Assembly: GCA_938017795.1 (NCBI GenBank) | Contig: CALIJZ010000015.1 | Location: 1-62,088, forward strand | DNA from: an uncultured Bacteriovoracaceae bacterium | GTDB lineage: Bacteria > Bdellovibrionota > Bacteriovoracia > Bacteriovoracales > Bacteriovoracaceae | Direction: 5' to 3' | Length of the DNA stretch: 62,088 nucleotides | Part shown: one piece after another, positions 7,456 through 15,622 of the stretch | Layout: each line of letters starts with the position of its first letter | Numbering within the stretch: the stretch's first letter is position 1 | The notes under the pieces: model-generated | What the model saw: only the letters and a program-made list of their open reading frames with translations | What the model was told of the DNA's origin: nothing | The model's database searches: none | Made by a program: the position numbers and the translations under genes

Positions 7456-9800
7456 TTATCAAAGATAGTAGGGTAGGCACTTTCAACATATACATCAGTG
7501 ATTTTTTTAAATAAAGCAGAGTGGGCTCCCTTGAGTCCTCTCGCTCTCAAGCCTGCATGAGTATTTGCTGGTCCTCTAGATGTTGATCTTATTCCACCTG
7601 CAGAGTTCGCAGTTGCGTGAGTGGGAAGTCCATCAAAAAATCCAGAGTTTGTATTTGATCTTGAACTTCTAGAAGACCCTTTCCTGGCACTATAAGAATT
7701 ATTTGAATCTCTTTGTGTAGAGCTTGTTGAACGATCATTTGTTCCTGAACTAGAACTTCCAGAATGAGCAATTGAGTTTGAGGAAGAAGTGTTATTATCA
7801 TTTCCATTATTACTTGCTATCGAGTTATCTAAAGACCCAGCATTTACTGCTTCACCATTTTGACTTCCAGCATTTGCGGTTTGAATCGAATATTGATTAT
7901 CAGAGTCAGATTGGTTGGCACTTGAGCCAGATCTAGTTGAAGAATTTGAAGTAAGATTACTTTGACTGCTACCTTGTGAAGTAGTTGAACTTGCTCCAAA
8001 AGTTCCAGAACCAGCTGAATTTGAGTTTCGATTAATACTACCAATTACTGATCTTGAATTGCTTGCAGTTGAATTTATTTGGTTCCCAGAGTTTGTAGCA
8101 TTTGGGTTATCACTAAGTTCTCTATCAAATCCATTCCCAACACCATCAGCTCCACCAAGTTTTTCAATGATAGTTTTTATACATTTAAGACTATCGTTTT
8201 TATATTCTTCACTTCCTAAGGTTTTATAACTATTTCTGGCCCTGGCTAGAGCACTTGAAATTTCTGAAAAGAATATTCCTCTATTGTTTGTCGGATCATA
8301 TTGATATAAATCAAAATCACCTAAAACGTGAGCTGAATCAGGTGCAACCGTTCCTTGAAACATATCTTCTAGATTACTTTTCTTTGAATTATTTGAATAA
8401 AGAAAAAAGTATTTCATTGTTTTGGCAACAACATTTTTCATCACTGATGCTGATTTATAGCATTTATGACTCTCGGAATAATTTGTACTTGAAAGGCAGC
8501 CTTTGGTAACTCCTAATTCCGGATAAATATATAATTTTTCATTCACATTATGTAGTGGGCTTAATCGAGCAGTTCTTTGAGTTTTTTGACCATAGTGTGT
8601 TAAGAGATCTTTGAATAAGGTCGGTTTTTTTGAGCTCTCTAATGTATATCTATCACTCTTAAATAAGAGAAATCCATAAGTGTTGTTTTTTTTCTCGTCC
8701 CATTTGTTCCAGTCACTATAAGTTATTTTGTTATACATCTTGTAATCAAATGGAAAGTCCACAAAGTAATTATTTTTAAGACTGAATCCATTACTTGTTT
8801 TGAAATTATCATAAGAAAATATTAAATCATAAAGACTCATCTTAGCATCTTGAGTTTTTGTCCCTAGATCCGATTTATAAATAAATTCATAATCTTTTAA
8901 TTTGTCAAAATAAGTTGATGTGTTTTTAACTTGTATCTTGTGTGACCAACAATGTTTTATATCCTTGTTGCGCCACAATTTTTTCTTACACTTTTCACCC
9001 GGATGCCCTATTTTATAATCACTATTGTGACTAGATTGAGAAGCAGCTGCTTTTTGAATAGCTTGAAACCGAGTGTAGTATTCTTTGTAAAAAGTATTCA
9101 TTTTTTTATAAAATCTGTTTTTAATCTTTATTAATTCTTCATCCAGTAAGTATTGCTCGATGTTTCCAGGGTTTGTTGCGATATTTGCTAATTCTGATTC
9201 TTTATAATCTTTACCTAAAAATGTTACGGTTTCACTTGAATCATTTTTTGCATTTACTAATAAAAAATAATTCTTTCTCCAATCTAGGATTTCTTTATTA
9301 AATTCTATAGTGATATTGTTTCTCTTAGCGAGCATTCCTGTTTTTTGAGTATTTGTTAACAAATCTTTAAGGTCTTTCATGAGATCAAATCTATCTCGTG
9401 CCATTGCAGATTTAAATAAGTTTTCAAATCCAAAAATATTTGTAGTGTCTTTGTGTAGCATCTCAGAAGCATATCTATGCTCTGGAGTGTTTGTAGAACA
9501 AGAAGCTCCCAAAAGGAAGTTTCGAGTAATTTTTTGTCCAACGTCTTTTTCTACAAACTCTATAGGCTTACATTGACCGGTAAATGGATTTCTTTTTGTT
9601 CCGGCATCACAGGCCTTCTCACATTTGTCTCTTTCATGTGAATAGGTGAATCCCTTAGAGCAAGCTTTAGAACATTGACTAGCGTCTGTATCATAGATAT
9701 ATCCAATCGGACATGTCGGTTGGGTTGTTGTCGTTGTCGCTACTACTTGACTGAAAGTAGAATACGAAACCATGAATAAAAAGATTGATACAAATTTCAT
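7452..9800 (-). CDS. Large secreted Ser/Asn-rich protein with N-terminal Cys loops
   Basis: About 782 residues from the ATG at 9800; a longer frame opens at a TTG at 9896 but lacks a ribosome site, and the ATG at 9800 gives a clean signal peptide (MKFVSIFLFMVSYSTFS). After a TTTTT spacer come three Cys loops (CPIGYIYDTDASQC, CSKGFTYSHERDKC, CDAGTKRNPFTGQC). A middle region of 450 residues has unknown fold and Lys/Tyr/Asn-rich content. A long Ser/Asn/Gly low-complexity stretch follows (roughly 560-740), then a short basic tail. No catalytic motif is recognised. It converges with, and overlaps by 4 bp, the repeat lipoprotein, which has similar Cys loops. Confidence 0.75.
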   Translation of the reverse strand: MKFVSIFLFMVSYSTFSQVVATTTTTQPTCPIGYIYDTDASQCSKACSKGFTYSHERDKCEKACDAGTKRNPFTGQCKPIEFVEKDVGQKITRNFLLGASCSTNTPEHRYASEMLHKDTTNIFGFENLFKSAMARDRFDLMKDLKDLLTNTQKTGMLAKRNNITIEFNKEILDWRKNYFLLVNAKNDSSETVTFLGKDYKESELANIATNPGNIEQYLLDEELIKIKNRFYKKMNTFYKEYYTRFQAIQKAAASQSSHNSDYKIGHPGEKCKKKLWRNKDIKHCWSHKIQVKNTSTYFDKLKDYEFIYKSDLGTKTQDAKMSLYDLIFSYDNFKTSNGFSLKNNYFVDFPFDYKMYNKITYSDWNKWDEKKNNTYGFLLFKSDRYTLESSKKPTLFKDLLTHYGQKTQRTARLSPLHNVNEKLYIYPELGVTKGCLSSTNYSESHKCYKSASVMKNVVAKTMKYFFLYSNNSKKSNLEDMFQGTVAPDSAHVLGDFDLYQYDPTNNRGIFFSEISSALARARNSYKTLGSEEYKNDSLKCIKTIIEKLGGADGVGNGFDRELSDNPNATNSGNQINSTASNSRSVIGSINRNSNSAGSGTFGASSTTSQGSSQSNLTSNSSTRSGSSANQSDSDNQYSIQTANAGSQNGEAVNAGSLDNSIASNNGNDNNTSSSNSIAHSGSSSSGTNDRSTSSTQRDSNNSYSARKGSSRSSRSNTNSGFFDGLPTHATANSAGGIRSTSRGPANTHAGLRARGLKGAHSALFKKITDVYVESAYPTIFDN

Positions 9801-9945
9801 TAAATTTATAATCTCACGATTCATCATGAAAATTGATAATTGGGCTTCAAATACAATCTTGGAGTTTTGAGCATAAAAGCTGCAAAATATTGCCAAATTT
9901 AATAGGCACTTCTAAATTTTACTAAGATTTTATAAGCAATACAGA

Positions 9946-11097
9946 TTAAAAAGAAAAAATCTTTTTTATCTGTTTTACATAGATATTTTGATTAATCTGC
10001 TCTTTTGATAATTTACTAACAAGATCGCGACAATTAATAGTTGGATTACCCATCTTAAACTTCTTAATCCCACTAATATATTGATAACAAGTTTTAAGAT
10101 AATAGTTCACATACTCAGGAAATGAAGTATTTAACTGATTTATAAAACTTAAAGTTGCTTGGTCTGAACCTTTAAAATTGGTATCAGGAAGGGGATCAAG
10201 CCTAGCAATCTCTTTTAAGATTTTACTCCTCTGCTCAGGGTGCTTTTTTAAGTGATCAAGACTATTCCAAGAGATATTTGTTAATTCTTTATCCTTTTTA
10301 GACATTAAAAGATAAAGGATACTTAGATAATGTTTATCTTGCTCTTGTAAACCAGAAGATAGAAGTATTCTATACATCTGAGATTTTTTTTCATCTTTAA
10401 AATCAATCCCTTTATAGATGCTTGCAGTGAATTTTTCCCAGCATTGCTTGTTGATTTTTCCTAGAATCTGAATCGATGAAGTATTATCTAGCGTATTGAT
10501 CGAACTCATCTTTTCTTTAAGTAAATCAACAGCCACCTTTTGATCACAATACATTTTAGAAACATTGGAATTTAAGGCCTCTGAGATTAATTGCCATGTG
10601 AATTCATAAGGAGGTTTATCTAGACCGAGCTTGAAGAATTTTTCACCAATATTAAAAGATTTTGTGAAATGAAATTTCTTTTGCTCGAGGTATTTTTTTA
10701 AAATAATTAAAGCAGCATTTTTTGTTTTAGAGCTATCAAGCTTACTTACCAATTCATCAGCTAGTTTATCTGATAGGGATTTTTCTAGATTCTTGGATTT
10801 AATATCTGGGTTAATGCTTAATCTATAAAGAATCTCTAGATCATCTTCAGAAAAATTTGATTTCTTTATATATGCACTAATAGCTTGTTTAAAAATTATA
10901 TGCCATGTTTGGTCTCTCTTAGATGGGATAACATCATAGAGGTGTTCAAATAGCTCGATATATTTACCTTGATTATTTAAGACTTTTAAATCCTCAAGCT
11001 TATATGTTTTTTGTTTACTGGGTGACACCTCAGCAACAAGGTTGAATGAAACTAGTAAAATGAGTAAAAAGAATTTAATAAGCTCAAATATCATCAT
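9946..11097 (-). CDS. Secreted hypothetical protein
   Basis: About 383 residues from the ATG at 11097. An upstream TTG in the same frame would overlap the divergent putA start and precede the signal peptide, so it is rejected. The N-terminal hydrophobic run (FFLLILLVSFNLVAE) is a likely signal peptide. The rest is Lys-rich, largely helical, with repeated Leu-rich helices that could be TPR/HEAT-like solenoid, and Cys residues near the C-terminus. No known domain is recognised. It is divergent from putA with a 43-bp gap. Confidence 0.6.
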   Translation of the reverse strand: MMIFELIKFFLLILLVSFNLVAEVSPSKQKTYKLEDLKVLNNQGKYIELFEHLYDVIPSKRDQTWHIIFKQAISAYIKKSNFSEDDLEILYRLSINPDIKSKNLEKSLSDKLADELVSKLDSSKTKNAALIILKKYLEQKKFHFTKSFNIGEKFFKLGLDKPPYEFTWQLISEALNSNVSKMYCDQKVAVDLLKEKMSSINTLDNTSSIQILGKINKQCWEKFTASIYKGIDFKDEKKSQMYRILLSSGLQEQDKHYLSILYLLMSKKDKELTNISWNSLDHLKKHPEQRSKILKEIARLDPLPDTNFKGSDQATLSFINQLNTSFPEYVNYYLKTCYQYISGIKKFKMGNPTINCRDLVSKLSKEQINQNIYVKQIKKIFSF

Positions 11098-11140
11098 ATA
11101 ATAAGGATAATTTTCAATCCCTAGTAGAGTCAAGCATTGT

Positions 11141-14100
11141 ATGAATACTGTGATCAAAACGTGTGATTTATTAATAAATTCTTATAAATACACCTTGTAT
11201 TACCCTCAATATTATCAAAAAATAGTCGACAGTCTTAGTCGGGAAGTTGGAAATTGCTTTGAAATAAAATCAAAGTTTCTTCACTCATCATCAAAAAATT
11301 CTTTAGTTTGGTTTGAAGAGATTTCAAATTCTGAATTCAATTTTGCTCTCAACATGAATGAGAAAAAATCTTATATCTGTAGTTTAAGACTATCTCAAGA
11401 ACTACTTCTATCTGAAAATCGAGAAGATGGTGAACTTACTAGCTTTGTAAAAGAAGTTAAAAATATTTTTCAAGAATCAAACTTTTCTTGGATTGAGTAT
11501 ATCACCTGGAAGCATGACCTTAAAGAGATTGAAGACTTTTATCCAAAAGGTTTTCTAGATCATGAAAAGGATATGAAAAATAAACTCATACACTATATGG
11601 ATTCTTATCATGCTCCTATATTAGAAAAATTATCAAACTTCTCTCTTGATTTATCATCAAAATATGAATTGATTCGTATACATGTTTTAAAGTTTTTAGC
11701 AGTAGTTCCTTGCCTTGATCATGACAAATCTCATCGTGAAGTTAAATATGCTCTCTTAGAGATGATCGATAATCTTTTAGATGATCAGAATAAAATTCAA
11801 AATAATACATATAAAGCCGCTAAGGCCCTTCCGGCATTTTATATTTTTGCCTTCAAATTAATAAAGCTTATAGGTTCAATTATCCCTGCTTTTATTTTAA
11901 CTCCCGTTATCAAATCAATAATTAGGTTTATGGCAAAACGATTTATTGCTGGAGAAAATGTACTTGAAGCCAAGTCAGTTTTACAATCTTTAATTAAAAC
12001 TAATCGAGATGCTACATTTGACCAATTAGGAGAGCTCGTTATTACCCAAAGTGAAGCTGATAACTATAAGTCAAGAGTATTGGAAACCATTAGAGGATTT
12101 GAAGATATTTATAAACCTGGTGAACGAAATTGTGCAGGGATATTAAAGGCCCATGCTTCGATTAAAGTTTCTGCTCTAGCTTATGACTTAAAGCCTTACG
12201 CTTATCAATACTCTTATAATCAAATTTCTTCTCGCTTAGAAGAGATTTTTGATCTGGCCATTGAAAAGAAAGTTTTTATTAATATTGATGCAGAACACTT
12301 TGAATATAGAGATTGTATTTGGAGAATTTATCAAGAAGTCTTATCTAAAGCTAAATACCAAAATTGGGGAGATACCGGGATCGTCTTACAAGCTTATCTT
12401 AAAGATGCCTTTGAGCATTTTATGGAAATTCAAGAATTTTCTAAAAAACGATCAATAAAAATGCCTGTCAGACTAGTTAAAGGAGCTTATTGGGACGCTG
12501 AAACAGTTGAAGCTAAGGCCCATAGTCATATCGCTCCACAATTTTTAAATAAAGTGGAAACAGATATTCATTACAGACAACTCATTTTTAAGATTTTAGA
12601 GGAACCGTTTTTAGATCTTGCTTTAGCTAGCCATAATATTCATGATCATTGTTATGCTGAAGTAGTAAGAGAGCAGATATTTCCTGAAAAAATGATTGAG
12701 CACCAATGCCTTCATATGACTTTTGAGGCCTTAAGCTTTGCACTTTCAAAGATGAACTGGGCAACTAGAAACTATGTACCCATTGGTGATTTATTAATTG
12801 GTATGAGTTATTTAGTGAGAAGGATTATGGAAAATTCCTCTCAGACAGGTTTTTTGTTTCACTCAAGAAAAGGAAATTTTTCACTTCTAGATTTTGACCC
12901 AATGAGATATTTGAAGTCTCAAAAAAACACAAATACTGAAGATCATTTAAGCACTTCAAATGCTTTCTTTAGTAATCCTCCAGTTAAATTATATCAAGAG
13001 AAAATGAATACTCATTTTATGGGATCTTTTGATAAAGTTAAATCTACTTTGCCATTAAAGTTTTCTATAAGCTCAGACTTTCAAAAAATATATTCTCCTA
13101 ATAACCAAGAATTAGTAGGGGAGATTGATTTTTATGAAATTAGAGATACTGAGAAAATTATAAACCAGGCTCAGGGTGCCTATATCAACTCGCAGTGGCG
13201 AACTAATCACTCTTTAAGGTTTAGCTGTTTAATTAAACTTAGTGAGCTCATGCGAATTCAACGAGATGAATTAAGCTCTTTAATTATGATCGAATCTGGA
13301 AAAAGTGTTTTAGAAGCTTACGCTGATGTTGATGAAGCCATAGACTTTGTAAATTTCTATGTAAGGCAATATCAAAATATTCAATCAGATCAAGTTTTTT
13401 CAAAAGGCATTGGATTAATAATTGCTCCATGGAACTTTCCTTTAGCAATCGCTTGTGGAATGAGTGTAGCCTCGCTGGTTTGTGGGAATGCTACTATTTT
13501 AAAAAGCTCAGAAAAGACTCCTTTAATTGCTCAATATTTTTATGAAATATTTTCTCAAACAGGAGCCCCGGATAATATTTTTCAACATATCCCAGGTCAT
13601 GGACATTCAATAGGTAAGTCTTTAAGTGATGATCCAAGAATCTCATTTATAACTTTTACTGGATCTAAAAAAGTTGGAATTGAGCTATTTAAAAAATCTT
13701 TTAGTACTTTTACTCACTTAATCGATAAGAAAAATTATAAAAGGGAAGTCATCGCTGAAATGGGTGGCAAAAATGCCATCGTTGTAACAAGTAGCTGTGA
13801 GATCGATGAAACTCTTTCAGGGGTTATTTATTCTTCCTTTGCTCATGCTGGTCAAAAATGTAGTGCTTGCTCACGAGTCTTTGTACATGTTTCAGTCTTT
13901 AAGCCTTTCATTGAAAGACTTAAAAATGCTCTTGAAGTAATAAGTGTAGGCTCAAGTGAAGACCTTGCTAGTTTTGTGAACCCATTAATTACTCATCAAG
14001 ATCAAGAAAGAGTGATGAATGTTATAAAAGATATAAAAAACAAAATATCTAGTAACCAAATTCTATCTAATTCCAAAACTGAAGGAAGAAATATCGTTTC

Positions 14101-15091
14101 TCCTTTTGTATTTCATACAAGCTTAAAACAATATGAAAGTGAGAGTCTTTTTCAAGAAGAATACTTTGCTCCAATTTTGCAGGTTATTAAATACTCTAGT
14201 TTAACAAAACTAACAGAGAAGCTTGGGGCTTTAAACAATACAGAATACGCTCTAACTTCTGGTATCTATTCACAATCTTATAAGCAGATTAATTTAATTA
14301 GCTCAAAGCTTGAGGCCGGTAATATTTATGTAAATAGACCTAACACAGGAGCTAGAGTTGGAATTGAACCTTTCGGTGGATTTAAGCTCTCAGGTACTGG
14401 ACCTAAAGCGGGAAGTCCAAGCTATCTTAAATCTTTTTGTCTAATAAAAGGTGATCAAGTTAAAACAAATATTGAAGACGTTACTGAGAACTTTAAAGAT
14501 ATAAGCTCTAATGCTATTGAATCCAATATTTTAAAAAGGATAGAAAATTTAGACTCTAGTCAGAAAAATAGTTTAATTAAATCTTTAAGTGATTTCCTTA
14601 TAAATAAAGAAAAAATCGATAATCATATTATTCCGGGTCAACAATCCTATAATAATTATGATTTAAATATATCAAAAGCCGCCCTAGTTGCTACTAGTGT
14701 CGAGCCAAGCAAAGAATCCCTTCTTTGGGTTTCAGCTGCATATTTAATGGGAATTGCTCAACATGTATATGTCACCAATCCAGCAAGTTTTAAATATTTT
14801 AAAGATAAATTTGATTATTCAGGAATTGAAATTAAATTTATTAGCGAATTAACAATTGCAAAAAAACTAAATAATGACTTGATCGATCGAATTTATCTTG
14901 AAGGCGATTCAGAATTTATTCAAAAATTATTACCTCAATTAATTCCAATCAAAAATGAGAATATGACTAAAGTATTTTCCAGCTTAAATACTCTGGTATT
15001 TGATGAATATGATCTTCTAAGAATTTTTAAGCATGAAAGATCATTTGCGATCAATACTATGCGCCATGGAGCACCTTTAGGGTTAGATTAG
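11141..15091 (+). CDS. putA: Bifunctional proline dehydrogenase / 1-pyrroline-5-carboxylate dehydrogenase
   Basis: Oxidises proline to glutamate in two steps (FAD, then NAD). The 1316 residues are as long as E. coli PutA, but no N-terminal ribbon-helix-helix is evident, so it is probably not a repressor. The proline dehydrogenase barrel shows RLVKGAYWDAE and the YLVRRIMENSSQTGF block. The aldehyde dehydrogenase half (from about residue 690) has APWNFPLA, Glu873 in EMGGKN, Cys907 in AGQKCSACSR, and FGGFKLSG. A further 200-residue C-terminal region ends NTMRHGAP, as in long PutA proteins with an extra C-terminal domain. The Shine-Dalgarno is weak. Amino-acid catabolism fits growth on prey protein. 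Confidence 0.95.
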   Translation: MNTVIKTCDLLINSYKYTLYYPQYYQKIVDSLSREVGNCFEIKSKFLHSSSKNSLVWFEEISNSEFNFALNMNEKKSYICSLRLSQELLLSENREDGELTSFVKEVKNIFQESNFSWIEYITWKHDLKEIEDFYPKGFLDHEKDMKNKLIHYMDSYHAPILEKLSNFSLDLSSKYELIRIHVLKFLAVVPCLDHDKSHREVKYALLEMIDNLLDDQNKIQNNTYKAAKALPAFYIFAFKLIKLIGSIIPAFILTPVIKSIIRFMAKRFIAGENVLEAKSVLQSLIKTNRDATFDQLGELVITQSEADNYKSRVLETIRGFEDIYKPGERNCAGILKAHASIKVSALAYDLKPYAYQYSYNQISSRLEEIFDLAIEKKVFINIDAEHFEYRDCIWRIYQEVLSKAKYQNWGDTGIVLQAYLKDAFEHFMEIQEFSKKRSIKMPVRLVKGAYWDAETVEAKAHSHIAPQFLNKVETDIHYRQLIFKILEEPFLDLALASHNIHDHCYAEVVREQIFPEKMIEHQCLHMTFEALSFALSKMNWATRNYVPIGDLLIGMSYLVRRIMENSSQTGFLFHSRKGNFSLLDFDPMRYLKSQKNTNTEDHLSTSNAFFSNPPVKLYQEKMNTHFMGSFDKVKSTLPLKFSISSDFQKIYSPNNQELVGEIDFYEIRDTEKIINQAQGAYINSQWRTNHSLRFSCLIKLSELMRIQRDELSSLIMIESGKSVLEAYADVDEAIDFVNFYVRQYQNIQSDQVFSKGIGLIIAPWNFPLAIACGMSVASLVCGNATILKSSEKTPLIAQYFYEIFSQTGAPDNIFQHIPGHGHSIGKSLSDDPRISFITFTGSKKVGIELFKKSFSTFTHLIDKKNYKREVIAEMGGKNAIVVTSSCEIDETLSGVIYSSFAHAGQKCSACSRVFVHVSVFKPFIERLKNALEVISVGSSEDLASFVNPLITHQDQERVMNVIKDIKNKISSNQILSNSKTEGRNIVSPFVFHTSLKQYESESLFQEEYFAPILQVIKYSSLTKLTEKLGALNNTEYALTSGIYSQSYKQINLISSKLEAGNIYVNRPNTGARVGIEPFGGFKLSGTGPKAGSPSYLKSFCLIKGDQVKTNIEDVTENFKDISSNAIESNILKRIENLDSSQKNSLIKSLSDFLINKEKIDNHIIPGQQSYNNYDLNISKAALVATSVEPSKESLLWVSAAYLMGIAQHVYVTNPASFKYFKDKFDYSGIEIKFISELTIAKKLNNDLIDRIYLEGDSEFIQKLLPQLIPIKNENMTKVFSSLNTLVFDEYDLLRIFKHERSFAINTMRHGAPLGLD

Positions 15092-15201
15092 ATTATCATC
15101 CAAATAAAATAACTTGGACATGTCAGAGATAAATATTAATTTTCAATCAAAAATAATAATAATGTATGAGATAATTTATATGAGACTTATAAAGGAGTTA
15201 T

Positions 15202-15621
15202 ATGTCAGGTTTGAATAAGAATAGAAAAAGTGTTTTTAGTGCTCATCAAAATGGCGTTATAAATAAAAAGTTAAAGGTGAATTTAATTATTTCTAATGTC
15301 TTAGTTCTTTTTGGATTTTTTCTTATTTTGAGTTTATTTCTTTATTCGAAAGTAGACTTAAGCTTGTCGCAATCATTTCCAAGCTTCTTTTTACCAATGT
15401 TTTTAATATTTACTTTATTTTTGTTCTTCTCTATCTATATAAATTTGTTTTTTGCTTTCAAAGCATCTGCACCAATTTATCGACTGCATGAATATTTTAA
15501 AGAGGTTTCTAAAAAACAAGAGGTACTTCCATTAAGCTTTCGAAGTGATGATTATTATAATGATTTACCACCTTTAATTATTGAGTCTTATCAACGCTTG
15601 GCCATTAAGAACGTTCAATAA
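15202..15621 (+). CDS. HAMP-only membrane protein
   Basis: 139 residues with two membrane spans (about 27-48 and 61-86) separated by a very short loop. The C-terminal segment (PIYRLHEYFKEVSKK, then FRSDDYYNDLPPLI) resembles the two helices of a HAMP linker. There is no sensor domain and no kinase, cyclase or chemotaxis output. A good AAGGAG site precedes the ATG. It could be a stripped signalling partner that works through another HAMP protein. It stands 110 bp after putA and may have its own promoter. Confidence 0.6.
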   Translation: MSGLNKNRKSVFSAHQNGVINKKLKVNLIISNVLVLFGFFLILSLFLYSKVDLSLSQSFPSFFLPMFLIFTLFLFFSIYINLFFAFKASAPIYRLHEYFKEVSKKQEVLPLSFRSDDYYNDLPPLIIESYQRLAIKNVQ

Positions 15622-15622
15622 A

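Noticed and set aside
9801-9896. Longer start (TTG at 9896) for the Ser/Asn-rich secreted protein
   Set aside because: It would put 32 residues before an otherwise perfect signal peptide, with no ribosome site.
11098-11157. Longer start (TTG at 11157) for the secreted protein next to putA
   Set aside because: It would overlap the putA start and bury the signal peptide; the ATG at 11097 fits better.
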